The notes: generated by a model not told the origin, from the letters alone. A stretch of DNA of 64,000 bases from Dyadobacter sp. MSC1_007 (GCF_023667495.1 NZ_JAMOZL010000008.1:124001-188000); one strand, 5' to 3'; positions 52,937 through 62,039 are shown, counted from the first letter of the stretch. Translations and numbers: made by a program.

Positions 52937-54718
52937 GTGAAAGCATTAAAGTACCTGAACAAGTACTTATGGAAATACAAATGGTATCTCATTCTGGGGA
53001 TCATTTTTACCATTATTTCTAACCTTTTCGGCATTATACCTGCCCAACTGGTGCGTTATGCGCTGGATTTGGTGATCGAAACCATTGATATTTATTACCT
53101 GTTCAACGGGGTGGCGCTGCAAACTGAAATGTATGACATTTTTGCGTTCAGCATTTTACTATATGGGTTGCTCATCCTCCTGATGGCCCTTTTGAAAGGC
53201 ATATTCCTTTTTCTCGTCCGGCAGACTATCATCGTGATGTCACGCCATATTGAGTTTGAGCTGAAAAACGATATTTACCAGCATTACCAAACTCTTCCAG
53301 CCAGCTTTTTCCGCCGTCACAGCACGGGCGACCTCATGGCGCGCATATCCGAGGATGTGAGCAATGTTCGCATTTACGTCGGCCCGGCGATGATGTACGG
53401 GATTAACCTGATCGTGCTTTTCGTCCTGGTCATTTCCTATATGGTATCGGTGAGCCCCAAACTTACATTTTATGTGCTGCTGCCATTACCGGTGCTTTCG
53501 ATCAGCGTCTATGTGGTCAATAGCATGATCATGAAACGCTCACAGGAGATCCAGAAACAGCTTTCAGGGCTTTCTACCTACGTGCAGGAAGCGTTTTCCG
53601 GAATACGGGTCATCAAATCTTTTGTTCAGGAAAAACACTCCTTTTCCAATTTTCAGAATGAAGCCGAAGTATTTAAAGTAAAATCGCTGAGCCTTACCAA
53701 GGTAGATGCGTTTTTCTATCCCGTGATCCTGCTGTTGATCGGATTAAGCAATATCCTGATTATTTATATGGGCGGTCAGGAGATTATCAATGGCCGGTTA
53801 ACGCCAGGCAACATTACCGAGTTTATATTGTATGTCAATATTTTGACCTGGCCCGTGATGGCCCTTGGGTGGACGACAAGCCAGATTCAACGCGCGGCAT
53901 CTTCCCAAATCCGTATCAATGAGTTTCTGAACGAAAAAACGACGCTGGTATCCGAAAAGGGTTTAACAAAAGACCTCGACGGTGTAATCACTTTCCGGAA
54001 TGTCGGCTTTGTATACCCCGATTCGGGTATCAAAGCATTGGATAACTTCGACTTGTCGATTGCTGCGGGTGAAACCGTGGCGATCTTAGGAACAACAGGT
54101 TCTGGAAAAAGTACACTGGCGCACCTGCTTTGCCGACTTTATGACCCCACCGAAGGTCAGATATTAATTGATGGCACCCGGATGCAGGATTACGACGTGC
54201 ATGCTTACCGCCGTCAGATCGGCTACGTGCCACAAGATGTCTTCCTTTTTTCCGACACGATCCAGAATAATGTACGCTTCGGGACCACAGATATGCCGTT
54301 CGAAAGGATAGAACAGGCCGTTAAAGACGCCGACCTTTACAATAACATCCGCGATTTCCCGCACGGATATGAGACCGTTCTTGGCGAAAGGGGCATTACC
54401 CTTTCAGGAGGCCAGAAACAGCGACTTTCCATCGCCCGCGCCATTGCCCGCGATCCGAAAATATTAGTCCTGGACGACTGCCTTTCCGCCGTTGATACCA
54501 ATACCGAGAACATTATCCTGAACAATATGAAAAGGATTATGGAAAACCGCACATCGGTGATCATCTCCCACCGCGTATCGTCCGCCAAGCTGGCCGACAG
54601 GATCGTCGTTCTCGATGATGGCAAAATTGTGGAGCAAGGCACTCACACCGAGCTTATGGCATCGAACGGTGCTTACAAAGAGCTTTACGAGAAACAGCTA
54701 ATTGCTGAGGAGGTTTAG
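52937..54718 (+). CDS. ABC transporter, fused permease-ATPase (exporter, MsbA-like)
   Basis: A 593-aa half-transporter that works as a homo- or heterodimer in the inner membrane. Start is GTG 52937. Six membrane helices span about 17-315 (for example YLILGIIFTIISNLFGIIP and LLILLMALLKGIFLFLV). The ATPase follows with Walker A GTTGSGKST (near 388-396), Q-loop GYVPQDVFLFS, signature LSGGQKQRLS and Walker B ILVLDDCLSAVD. It resembles the MsbA/lipid and drug exporter group; the cargo is unknown. Monocistronic; the VapBC-type pair begins 68 bases on. Confidence 0.93.
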   Translation: MKALKYLNKYLWKYKWYLILGIIFTIISNLFGIIPAQLVRYALDLVIETIDIYYLFNGVALQTEMYDIFAFSILLYGLLILLMALLKGIFLFLVRQTIIVMSRHIEFELKNDIYQHYQTLPASFFRRHSTGDLMARISEDVSNVRIYVGPAMMYGINLIVLFVLVISYMVSVSPKLTFYVLLPLPVLSISVYVVNSMIMKRSQEIQKQLSGLSTYVQEAFSGIRVIKSFVQEKHSFSNFQNEAEVFKVKSLSLTKVDAFFYPVILLLIGLSNILIIYMGGQEIINGRLTPGNITEFILYVNILTWPVMALGWTTSQIQRAASSQIRINEFLNEKTTLVSEKGLTKDLDGVITFRNVGFVYPDSGIKALDNFDLSIAAGETVAILGTTGSGKSTLAHLLCRLYDPTEGQILIDGTRMQDYDVHAYRRQIGYVPQDVFLFSDTIQNNVRFGTTDMPFERIEQAVKDADLYNNIRDFPHGYETVLGERGITLSGGQKQRLSIARAIARDPKILVLDDCLSAVDTNTENIILNNMKRIMENRTSVIISHRVSSAKLADRIVVLDDGKIVEQGTHTELMASNGAYKELYEKQLIAEEV

Positions 54719-54786
54719 GAGAATAATATTTTAGATAGTTTTCTGTTTTTTGCCTAACTTCAATTTAAACAAGCAAAAATCACACT

Positions 54787-54993
54787 ATGTTACAGACAAT
54801 CACCATTGACGTTATCAATGACAAAGCGCTCGATCTCCTGCGAGATTTGGAGCATCTTAATCTGATTCGCCTCCGGGAGGATACCCCTTCTAAAACAAAA
54901 AATACACGGCGCAACTACAAAGGCGCTATGACTCAACAGCCCGTCTCCGAAATTGAAAGTCAGATCAGGGAGCTTCGGGACGAATGGAGCTAA
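54787..54993 (+). CDS. antitoxin-like protein (VapB-type position)
   Basis: A 68-aa protein whose gene overlaps the following PIN-domain gene by 10 bases, the classic layout of a type II toxin-antitoxin pair. The N-terminus LQTITIDVINDKALDLLRDLEHLNLIRL has a short strand-helix pattern seen in many Bacteroidota VapB-like antitoxins; the C-terminal half (TPSKTKNTRRNYKGAMTQQPVSEIESQIRELRDEWS) is the likely toxin-binding tail. No AbrB-type DNA-binding domain is evident, so the family is not named. Expected role is to bind and neutralise the toxin and to repress the operon. Confidence 0.75.
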   Translation: MLQTITIDVINDKALDLLRDLEHLNLIRLREDTPSKTKNTRRNYKGAMTQQPVSEIESQIRELRDEWS

Positions 54994-55379
54994 AATATCT
55001 TTGGGATACTAATACAGTCATATACTACCTTCAGCAGCAATTTGGTACTGAGGCCGAAGAACTAATGGACGAGATCGCAGGTAATTATCAAATCTGCATA
55101 TCAACAATTACCGAGATTGAGCTGTATTGTTGGAGAACGACGAATCCGGAGGACTTAAAAGTTCTATCCGATTTTGTGGCCGACGCCACAGTGATCGAGC
55201 TGGAAAAGGAAATTAAATTTCAGACGGCGGAAGTCCGCAGAAGGCATCGCGTTAAACTTCCTGACGCTATTATTGCCGCAACAGCTCAGGTTCACAATTT
55301 GACGCTCCTAACTGCAAATACAAAAGATTTCAAACAGATAAGCGGCCTCTTGACGCAGGATCCTGGAAGAACCAATTAA
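54984..55379 (+). CDS. PIN-domain RNase toxin (VapC-like)
   Basis: A 131-aa PIN-domain ribonuclease that would cleave tRNA or rRNA when freed from its antitoxin. The four acidic metal ligands are in place: Asp8 (LWDTNTVIYYLQ), Glu in ISTITEIELYCW, Asp in KLPDAIIAATAQVHNL and Asp in TANTKDF. Its start lies inside the upstream antitoxin gene, 10 bases before its stop. The following minus-strand gene is the S24 repressor, converging at 7 bases. Plasmid or genome-stability functions are typical, the target RNA unknown. Confidence 0.9.
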   Translation: MELKYLWDTNTVIYYLQQQFGTEAEELMDEIAGNYQICISTITEIELYCWRTTNPEDLKVLSDFVADATVIELEKEIKFQTAEVRRRHRVKLPDAIIAATAQVHNLTLLTANTKDFKQISGLLTQDPGRTN

Positions 55380-55386
55380 GATAGCG

Positions 55387-56148
55387 TCATCTGACCAACC
55401 GCTTCATCTCCTGTTTCAACTCCCGCATTTCCTGGTGTAAACTATATAAGCTAACCTGCTGAGAATCTGCTTCCAGATCAAATGTAAGTTTGCTGTTAAC
55501 CTGCCATACTTCCCGGATTTCGGCTCCGTCCACACGGATAGGTGCGTAATCCGGGTTTAGAGATATTAAATTTACAAAGCCCGACTGCTTCTCCATCCGT
55601 ACCTTCTTAACCAGCACACTGTCAACCGTTACGACGACATACATTTGCTTATCATTCACACTTTCTAGGTCGTCAACTGCCTTTGCAACGATCCATTCGC
55701 CCGAATGCAATGCCGGGGTCATGCTGTCACCGTCCACCTGAAACCCTCTAAAAGTTGCATTGCGATATTCCGGTAGAGGGATCGTGAATGCGGGCAGTTT
55801 TTCAAACCATTGCGCATCGCCTACGTTACCCGGGTACCCTGCTGCCGCTTTCGCGCTCACGAGGACTATATTTTCGTTCCCCGTGTTGTCCACAGTCACC
55901 ACTTTTGGGTTAAGATAAACCTTGTCGGCATGCAGGTATTTTTGTGTGCTGTCTCCAAAAAGCCAGAGCGGATTGACATGGTATTTCTTCAACAACTCTT
56001 TTACGACCTGCCCGGGAATGCGCGTACGGCCTCTTTCAATGTCGGCCGTGGTAGCACTGATCCCCAGTTCCTCCGCAAAAGCCGACTGGGTGAGGTTCAA
56101 TTCCTCCCTGATCTGTTTGAAACGCTTAAATTCTTCGTCAGCAGCCAT
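55387..56148 (-). CDS. LexA-like XRE-S24 transcriptional repressor
   Basis: A 253-aa repressor. An N-terminal Cro/CI-type helix-turn-helix (LTQSAFAEELGISATTADIERG, residues 19-40) is joined to a C-terminal S24 peptidase. The self-cleavage signals are visible: cut site Ala103-Gly104 (AAAGYPGNVG), nucleophile Ser142 (VDGDSMTPAL) and general base Lys181 or 182 (VDSVLVKKVRM). This fits RecA-stimulated autocleavage as in LexA and phage CI. It is divergent from dinB-dnaE, and its promoter region carries three GGA-N5-TCC sites, so it is the likely DNA-damage regulator of that operon and of itself. No integrase or prophage genes are nearby. Confidence 0.92.
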   Translation of the reverse strand: MAADEEFKRFKQIREELNLTQSAFAEELGISATTADIERGRTRIPGQVVKELLKKYHVNPLWLFGDSTQKYLHADKVYLNPKVVTVDNTGNENIVLVSAKAAAGYPGNVGDAQWFEKLPAFTIPLPEYRNATFRGFQVDGDSMTPALHSGEWIVAKAVDDLESVNDKQMYVVVTVDSVLVKKVRMEKQSGFVNLISLNPDYAPIRVDGAEIREVWQVNSKLTFDLEADSQQVSLYSLHQEMRELKQEMKRLVR

Positions 56149-56193
56149 ATCGATGCCTGTAATGTATTTGTGGGTGCAAATCCTTAATCAATC

Positions 56194-56265
56194 CAAACAT
56201 ACAAAATTATTTTGGAATATTTCCTTTTATCCCATGGAAATGATCCATATATTTGGAATAAATCC
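56194..56265. promoter_or_regulatory. divergent promoter region with three GGA-N5-TCC sites
   Basis: Three 11-base sites of form GGA-N5-TCC: GGAATATTTCC (56214-56224, arms GGAA/TTCC), GGAAATGATCC (56236-56246) and GGAATAAATCC (56255-56265), with centres 22 and 19 bases apart. The first and third share the longer core TTTGGAATANNTCC. A plus-strand minus 7 box TATATTTG (56248-56255) touches the third site; a minus-strand one, TATGTTTG (complement of 56194-56201), serves the repressor gene, with site 1 near its minus 33 position. Confidence 0.65.
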
Positions 56266-56292
56266 ATAAATAAGCAAAAATTCCAATCTCGG

Positions 56293-57522
56293 ATGGAACG
56301 CGCGATACTACATTTTGACCTGGATACATTTTTTGTGTCCGTTGAAAGAAAGCTTGACAGCCGTCTGGAAAAGAAGCCTATTCTCGTCGGGGGGACCGGC
56401 GATCGTGGTGTGGTGGCCGCGTGCAGTTACGAGACCCGGCCGTTCGGTGTACACTCGGGCATGCCTATGAAGATGGCGCGGATGCTTTGCCCGGAAGCTC
56501 TCGTGATCCGCGGCGACGGAGGTACTTACGCGCAGCACTCCAAGGAGGTAAGTGAAATTATCGGCGAGCACGTGCCGGTGTTCGAAAAAGCCAGTATTGA
56601 CGAGTTTTATGCCGATTTGTCTGGTATGGACAAGTATTTCGACTGTTACACGATGGCGAGCGAACTCCGTGAGCGCATTATCAAGAATACCGGTCTGCCC
56701 ATTTCCTTCGGACTTGCCACGAACAAGCTGGTTTCCAAAGTAGCCACCGGAGAAGCAAAGCCTAATAACAAGCTGAAAGTCGATGCCGGACAGGAAAAGC
56801 CTTTTCTGGCCCCAATGGAAGTCAAGAAAATCCCGATGGTGGGCGACAAAACCAACCAGATATTGAATAACCTCGGGATAAGGTATGTAAAAACGATCCA
56901 GGAAATGCCCATGGAAATAATGGGTAAAGTACTAGGCAAGAATGGCGTTGCATTGTGGAACCGCGCCAATGGCAGGGACGACTCCCCTATTATCCCTTTT
57001 CACGAGCGTAAATCCATTTCAAGCGAGCGCACTTTTGGCAAGGACACCGGCGATGTCCGAAAAATGCGGGAGATGATCCGCGCAATGACGGAAACGCTGG
57101 CATTTCAGCTCAGAACAGGGAATAAGCTCACTTCCTGCGTATCGGTAAAAATCCGTTATTCTGACTTCAACACCTTTTCGCGGCAGCTTAAAATACCTTA
57201 CACATCCGCCGACCACGTACTTATTCCGCAGGTCGAGCGGCTGTTCGAACAACTTTATAACCGGAGGATGATGGTAAGGCTGGTCGGAGTCAATTTCAGC
57301 GATTTGGTAACGGGAAATTATCAGATCAACCTGTTCGATGATACCGAAGAGCGGCTGAACCTTTATCAGGCAATGGATTATATCAAAACCAGATACGCTT
57401 ACAACAAAGGCGGCGACCAAATCCTGACCTGGGCCAGTACCATGGACGTTTCCGATATCGGAAGCATGGGAAACCCCTTCAACGGCGAGCCCCCGATTAT
57501 CCCGGCGCACCGGAATGCATGA
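56293..57522 (+). CDS. dinB: Y-family DNA polymerase IV (DinB)
   Basis: A 409-aa translesion polymerase. The start at 56293 (MERAILHFDLDTFFVSVERK) fits the family; a longer frame to 56212 would run through the operator sites. Metal ligands Asp9, Asp103 and Glu104 (KASIDEFYADLSG) are in the same places as in E. coli DinB, so it should be catalytically active and is not an ImuB-type inactive homologue. Fingers, thumb and a little-finger domain follow (about 240-360). A polymerase processivity-clamp motif is plausible in NLFDDTEER near 365. The dnaE gene starts 21 bases later; both are probably induced from the S24-controlled promoter. Confidence 0.93.
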   Translation: MERAILHFDLDTFFVSVERKLDSRLEKKPILVGGTGDRGVVAACSYETRPFGVHSGMPMKMARMLCPEALVIRGDGGTYAQHSKEVSEIIGEHVPVFEKASIDEFYADLSGMDKYFDCYTMASELRERIIKNTGLPISFGLATNKLVSKVATGEAKPNNKLKVDAGQEKPFLAPMEVKKIPMVGDKTNQILNNLGIRYVKTIQEMPMEIMGKVLGKNGVALWNRANGRDDSPIIPFHERKSISSERTFGKDTGDVRKMREMIRAMTETLAFQLRTGNKLTSCVSVKIRYSDFNTFSRQLKIPYTSADHVLIPQVERLFEQLYNRRMMVRLVGVNFSDLVTGNYQINLFDDTEERLNLYQAMDYIKTRYAYNKGGDQILTWASTMDVSDIGSMGNPFNGEPPIIPAHRNA

Positions 57523-57543
57523 TTCGTATTACCTAGTTCAATA

Positions 57544-60513
57544 ATGCTACTCAACTGTCACTCTTATTTCAGCCTGCGCTTCGGGACGATATCCGAAGAT
57601 AATCTGCTTAATATGAGCAGAGAAAACGGCTATGATTGTATTGCGCTGACAGACATTAACAACACGTCTGGCTGCCTGAATTTTATCAGGATGGCGCCCC
57701 GGTTCGATATCAGGCCAATAGTGGGTATCGATTTCCGGAATGGCGTGAACCAGCAGTTTGTAGGATTAGCAAAGAACAATAAGGGTTTTCAGGAACTCAA
57801 TGCATACCTGTCCAGACATATGAATGCAGGAGAACCATTTCCGGATGAGGCACCAATGCTCGAAAACGTAGCATTCATATATCCATTTGAAAAAGTTTAT
57901 CAGGAAAAAAGAGAGAAATTCCGTTCCGACGAATACATTGGAGTGTCGGTAAAAGACCTCGACAAGCTCCATTATTCGCGTTTACACCAATATGCCGACC
58001 GGTTGGTCATTCAACAACCGCTGACTTTCAGAGATAAAAAAGATTTCAATGCGCACCGCTTGCTGAGGGCCGTGGACGGCAATACATTGTTAAGCAAATT
58101 GCAGCCATCGGAAACCGCCCGGGAGGACGAACAGATCATACCGCTCAAAGTCCTTGAATACCATTTTAAACAAAAAGATTTCCGCACGATCCTGCATAAT
58201 ACCCAAAAACTAATGGAAGAATGCCATATCCATTTCAGCTTTGGTGACGACCGGGAGCATCAGAACCTCAAAGTTTTTGGCAAAAGTGAGCAAGAGGATT
58301 TTCAAAAATTAAAGTCGCTGAGCTACCAGGCGCTGGGTTACCGGTATGGCGGCGACATTACCGATGAAATATTCGACCGCATTGCAAAAGAGCTCGAAAT
58401 GATCCAGAAGCAGAATTTCGTTCCCTTTTTTTTGGTCAACCATGATATCGTCAGCTATGCAAGACGCAAGAATTATTTCTATGTAGGAAGAGGCAGCGGC
58501 GCAAACAGCATCATCGCTTACCTGCTCAATATCACCAACGTCGACCCGATCGAGCTGGACCTTTATTTCGAGCGTTTTATTAATCTTCACCGCAAAAATC
58601 CACCCGATTTCGACATCGATTTCTCGTGGCGCGACCGTGAGGATGTAACACAATTTATTTTCGATACTTATGGCAAAAATGGGCAAACGGCGTTGCTGGC
58701 GACTTACAGCACCTTCCAGCATAGTGCGGCAGTGCGCGAGCTTGGGAAGGTATTCGGTTTGCCTGCTTATGAAATCGACGCGCTGAGTAATGGAAAATAT
58801 GATCCTAAGAAGCTGGATCAGCTTTCCGGCCTTGTTATCCGATATGCCGACTTTCTGCAAACGAACAATCAGCCTAACCACCTGAGCATTCACGCTGGCG
58901 GAATCCTGATATCCGAGCGTCCGATGCATTATTTCACGGCGACAGACATTCCTCCAAAGGGCTTCCCCACCACGCAGTTCGACATGGTCATCGCCGAAGA
59001 TCTGGGGCTGGCCAAATATGATATACTCGGCCAGCGCGGCCTTGCCAAGATCAAGGAAACGCTGGAAGTGATCCGCTACAACCGCCCGGATGCACCCAGT
59101 TTCGATATCGATGATGTAAAACGGTTTAAAACAGACCCGAAGATCAATGCGCTTATCCGAGAAGCACAATGCATCGGCTGCTTCTACGTGGAGTCGCCGG
59201 CGATGAGAATGCTTTTGAAAAAGCTGGAAGTGGACAATTATCTGGGATTAGTGGCGGCCAGCTCGATCATCCGGCCGGGTGTCGCCAAAAGCGGTATGAT
59301 GCGCGAATACATCCTCAGGCACCGCAATCCCGACAAAAGGAACGAGGCCCATCCCCGACTGCTCGAACTAATGGAAGAGACCTACGGGATTATGGTTTAC
59401 CAGGAAGACGTGATCAAGGTGGCGCATTACTTTGCCGGGCTTACGCTCGGGGAGGCCGATGTGATCCGGCGCGGTATGAGCGGCAAGTTCCGGGGCCGGG
59501 AAGAGTTTGAAAGGGTTAAGAGGAAATATTTCAAAAACTGCAAAAACAAGGGCTACGATGAAACGACAGCACTGGAAATATGGAACCAGATCGCCAGTTT
59601 CGCCGGCTTTGCATTTGCCAAGGGGCATTCGGCGTCCTATGCCGTCGAAAGTTATCAGACCCTTTTTCTAAAAGCATATTTCCCGCTGGAATTTATGGTT
59701 GCGGTTCTCAACAACGGAGGCGGTTTCTATGCACCTGAACTTTACATTCACGAAGCCCGCATGCTTGGAGCCAATGTGTTCGCGCCGTGTGTGAACCATA
59801 GCTATGCGCAATCGAGTATCGAAGGCACCGATATTTACCTCGGCATGCAATTCCTCAATGAACTGGAAGAAAAGACTATTGAAAGGATTTTGTCGGCAAG
59901 AAAGCAGGACGGCCCATTCACTTCGTTGAATGATTTCCTGGACCGCGTCTCGATTTCGATTGAACAATTGACGATACTGATCAGGATAGATGCTTTCCGG
60001 TTTACAGGCATCGACAAGAAGACATTGCTTTGGAAAGCACATTTCAGGCTTAGTAAGACGCCTGTCAAAGTACCTCAAAAGCAGCTTTTTCATTCCGAAG
60101 TGAAAGATTTTGAGCTGCCTGTATTTCACTCTTCGATCCTGGACGATGCTTATGACCAAATCGAGTTACTGGGGTTTCCGTTGTGCAGTCCGTTCAATTT
60201 GCTCAAAAGTCCGTTGCCTAAAAGTGTGATGTCCCGCGACCTGCATTTGTATGTTAATCAGGAGGTTGTGCAATATGGTTACCTCGTGGCCATCAAAAAT
60301 ACAAGGACCGGGCGCGGCGAAACCATGCAGTTTGGTACATTCCTGGACTATGAAGGACAATTTATCGATACGGTGCACTTCCCGAACGTCGCGGCGAAGT
60401 TCAATGCGTCTGTGAAAGGCGTTTACAAGATTTGCGGCGTGGTCACGGAAGAATTCGGCTTCCTTACCCTTGAAGTTTTGGAGATAACCCGGATGGAATC
60501 CGCTGCGAGGTAA
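57544..60513 (+). CDS. DNA polymerase III alpha subunit, error-prone DnaE2-like
   Basis: A 989-aa C-family polymerase, shorter than the replicative DnaE of about 1200 aa. The PHP domain (HSYFSLRFG at 6-14, ALTDINNTSG at 34-43) has lost the His of TDH, suggesting an inactive proofreading site. The polymerase core has GRGSGANS (315-322) and the catalytic PDFDIDF at 354-360 (Asp357, Asp359). A helix-hairpin-helix region (SLNDFLDRVSISIEQL, about 800) and an OB fold near the C-terminus (YGYLVAIKNTRTGRGETMQF) complete it. Close linkage with dinB and the S24 repressor matches ImuB-DnaE2-type mutasome organisation. The replicative dnaE is expected elsewhere. Confidence 0.93.
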   Translation: MLLNCHSYFSLRFGTISEDNLLNMSRENGYDCIALTDINNTSGCLNFIRMAPRFDIRPIVGIDFRNGVNQQFVGLAKNNKGFQELNAYLSRHMNAGEPFPDEAPMLENVAFIYPFEKVYQEKREKFRSDEYIGVSVKDLDKLHYSRLHQYADRLVIQQPLTFRDKKDFNAHRLLRAVDGNTLLSKLQPSETAREDEQIIPLKVLEYHFKQKDFRTILHNTQKLMEECHIHFSFGDDREHQNLKVFGKSEQEDFQKLKSLSYQALGYRYGGDITDEIFDRIAKELEMIQKQNFVPFFLVNHDIVSYARRKNYFYVGRGSGANSIIAYLLNITNVDPIELDLYFERFINLHRKNPPDFDIDFSWRDREDVTQFIFDTYGKNGQTALLATYSTFQHSAAVRELGKVFGLPAYEIDALSNGKYDPKKLDQLSGLVIRYADFLQTNNQPNHLSIHAGGILISERPMHYFTATDIPPKGFPTTQFDMVIAEDLGLAKYDILGQRGLAKIKETLEVIRYNRPDAPSFDIDDVKRFKTDPKINALIREAQCIGCFYVESPAMRMLLKKLEVDNYLGLVAASSIIRPGVAKSGMMREYILRHRNPDKRNEAHPRLLELMEETYGIMVYQEDVIKVAHYFAGLTLGEADVIRRGMSGKFRGREEFERVKRKYFKNCKNKGYDETTALEIWNQIASFAGFAFAKGHSASYAVESYQTLFLKAYFPLEFMVAVLNNGGGFYAPELYIHEARMLGANVFAPCVNHSYAQSSIEGTDIYLGMQFLNELEEKTIERILSARKQDGPFTSLNDFLDRVSISIEQLTILIRIDAFRFTGIDKKTLLWKAHFRLSKTPVKVPQKQLFHSEVKDFELPVFHSSILDDAYDQIELLGFPLCSPFNLLKSPLPKSVMSRDLHLYVNQEVVQYGYLVAIKNTRTGRGETMQFGTFLDYEGQFIDTVHFPNVAAKFNASVKGVYKICGVVTEEFGFLTLEVLEITRMESAAR

Positions 60514-60608
60514 TAATTCCGATAGTGCTTTTTCGTTGTTAATCAGTTTTTGTAGTTTCAGGCGGGTCAGTAAAATTCGTCCTGTCACCAGATAATCTGC
60601 TTATTGAG

Positions 60609-61337
60609 ATGAAAAAGCACACATTTTATTTTTTGATCATCGTCACCTTCCTTTTTTCCTGTTCTAAAGAATCAGGTTCCATCAGCGGCAGTTGGGTAAC
60701 CGAAATGGAAGATCAACCTCAACACAAACAGGGCTTCACACTTAAAGAAGACGGCCGCGCGGTAGCTATCAATCTCGGAGGAATGAGTTACGACAAATGG
60801 GAAAAACAAGGTGACAGGCTCATATTGTCAGGAAAGAAAGAACATGGTGGGCAAATGTCCGACTTTCAGGATACATTAAGGATTATAGCCGTCGCAGACA
60901 GTACATTGACGCTCGAAAAAGACGAAAAACGGGTCAGGTACGCCAAAACAATGCATCCGGACAAGCTTGTCAATGACTTTGAAATCTATGAATGCTTTGT
61001 TTATAAGATGAAAAAGGACTCTGCATTCATGCACATCAACGTCGCTGACAGCATCGTGACCGGTGAACTGGCCTATGCATTTTTTGAAAAGGACAGGAAC
61101 CAGGGCAGGATCGAAGGCAAGATGATCGGGGATACCCTTCTCGTACAATACACATTTGTCTCCGAAGGCACTGAATCTACTCGGGAGACCGCGTTTCTAA
61201 AAAGAGGTTCGGGCTGGGTACAGGGTTTCGGTGAAGTGAAGGACACTGCTGGTGTAATGATCTTTAAGGACAGGTCCAGGCTCAGGTTTAAAAGAGGATT
61301 GTTTTTCAAGGGCGTTAAATGTCCGCCGGTTATGTAA
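60609..61337 (+). CDS. lipocalin-like lipoprotein
   Basis: A 242-aa exported lipoprotein (signal HTFYFLIIVTFLFSC, Cys18). The N-terminal half follows the small lipocalin-like pattern of Bacteroidota: GSISGSWVTEMEDQPQHKQGFTLKEDGRAVAINLGGMSYDKWEKQGDRLILSGK. The second half (VNDFEIYECFVYKMKKDSAFMHINVADSIVTGELAYAFFEKDRNQGRIEGKMIGD) looks like a related beta-barrel. Function unknown. It lies 95 bases downstream of dnaE and is probably independently transcribed. Confidence 0.75.
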   Translation: MKKHTFYFLIIVTFLFSCSKESGSISGSWVTEMEDQPQHKQGFTLKEDGRAVAINLGGMSYDKWEKQGDRLILSGKKEHGGQMSDFQDTLRIIAVADSTLTLEKDEKRVRYAKTMHPDKLVNDFEIYECFVYKMKKDSAFMHINVADSIVTGELAYAFFEKDRNQGRIEGKMIGDTLLVQYTFVSEGTESTRETAFLKRGSGWVQGFGEVKDTAGVMIFKDRSRLRFKRGLFFKGVKCPPVM

Positions 61338-61415
61338 AAAAGTCGGGACTTGCTGCCATACCGCTGTCATTTCGTATTCGTTTATTGCCAATCATCAACT
61401 CAAAAACGAATACAA

Positions 61416-62039
61416 ATGACCAAATTAGATCTTACCAAGGAATTCAAAAATTATTACAGCGCCAAAACCACACCCGCGCTGGAAACGCTGGGGCCCGCTT
61501 GCTACCTCTCTATTTGCGGAAAAGGCGACCCGTCGGGAGAAGGGTTTGCCGAGAAAATCCAGGCGCTTTACCCTGTCGCCTATCAACTGAAATTTGCATT
61601 CAAAGCGAAAGGAAAAGATTTTGTAGTTGCCAAACTGGAAGGATTATGGTGGTACGATGAAACCCGATATAGTGACGTGTCGATTTCCGAAGCTCCCAAG
61701 GCTATTCCCAGGGAAGAATGGGAATACCGCCTCCTGATACGTATTCCAGACTATGTCCGGCGCGAAGACGTGGATTTGGCCGTCAAGGAATGCGTCGCAA
61801 AAAAAGGTAATGACCTCATTCGGGAGGTTACCTATTTCGAAATGAATGAAGGCAACGTCGTGCAAATGCTGCATATCGGCCCATTTGATACCGAACCCGT
61901 GTCACTGGGTGTGATCTATGATTTTATATTAGGACATGGCTTTGGCAGGAACGGGCTGCATCACGAAATCTATCTGTCAGATTTCCGGAAAACCCCACCC
62001 GAAAAGTTAAAAACAATTCTGCGCGAGCCAGTTAATTAG
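61416..62039 (+). CDS. GyrI-like small-molecule binding domain protein
   Basis: A 207-aa soluble protein with a GyrI-like (AraC/SOUL-type) domain. ATG 61416 (MTKLDLTKEFKNYYSAKTTP) is preferred over a frame open to 61350. Recognisable blocks are PALETLGPACYLSICGKGDPSGEGF, KGKDFVVAKLEGLWWY, NVVQMLHIGPFDTEPVSL and GRNGLHHEIYLSDFRKTPPEKLKTILREPV, as in the widespread YdhR-type GyrI-like proteins. It would bind a hydrophobic ligand or a protein partner in the cytoplasm; no DNA-binding part is present. Confidence 0.85.
   Translation: MTKLDLTKEFKNYYSAKTTPALETLGPACYLSICGKGDPSGEGFAEKIQALYPVAYQLKFAFKAKGKDFVVAKLEGLWWYDETRYSDVSISEAPKAIPREEWEYRLLIRIPDYVRREDVDLAVKECVAKKGNDLIREVTYFEMNEGNVVQMLHIGPFDTEPVSLGVIYDFILGHGFGRNGLHHEIYLSDFRKTPPEKLKTILREPVN

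Noticed and set aside
56212..56292. Longer dinB start at 56212
   Set aside because: It would place coding sequence over the operator-like sites and the minus 7 box; the ATG at 56293 matches the family N-terminus.
58309..59169. A 286-codon minus-strand open frame
   Set aside because: It lies within the polymerase-core part of dnaE and shows no recognisable domain.
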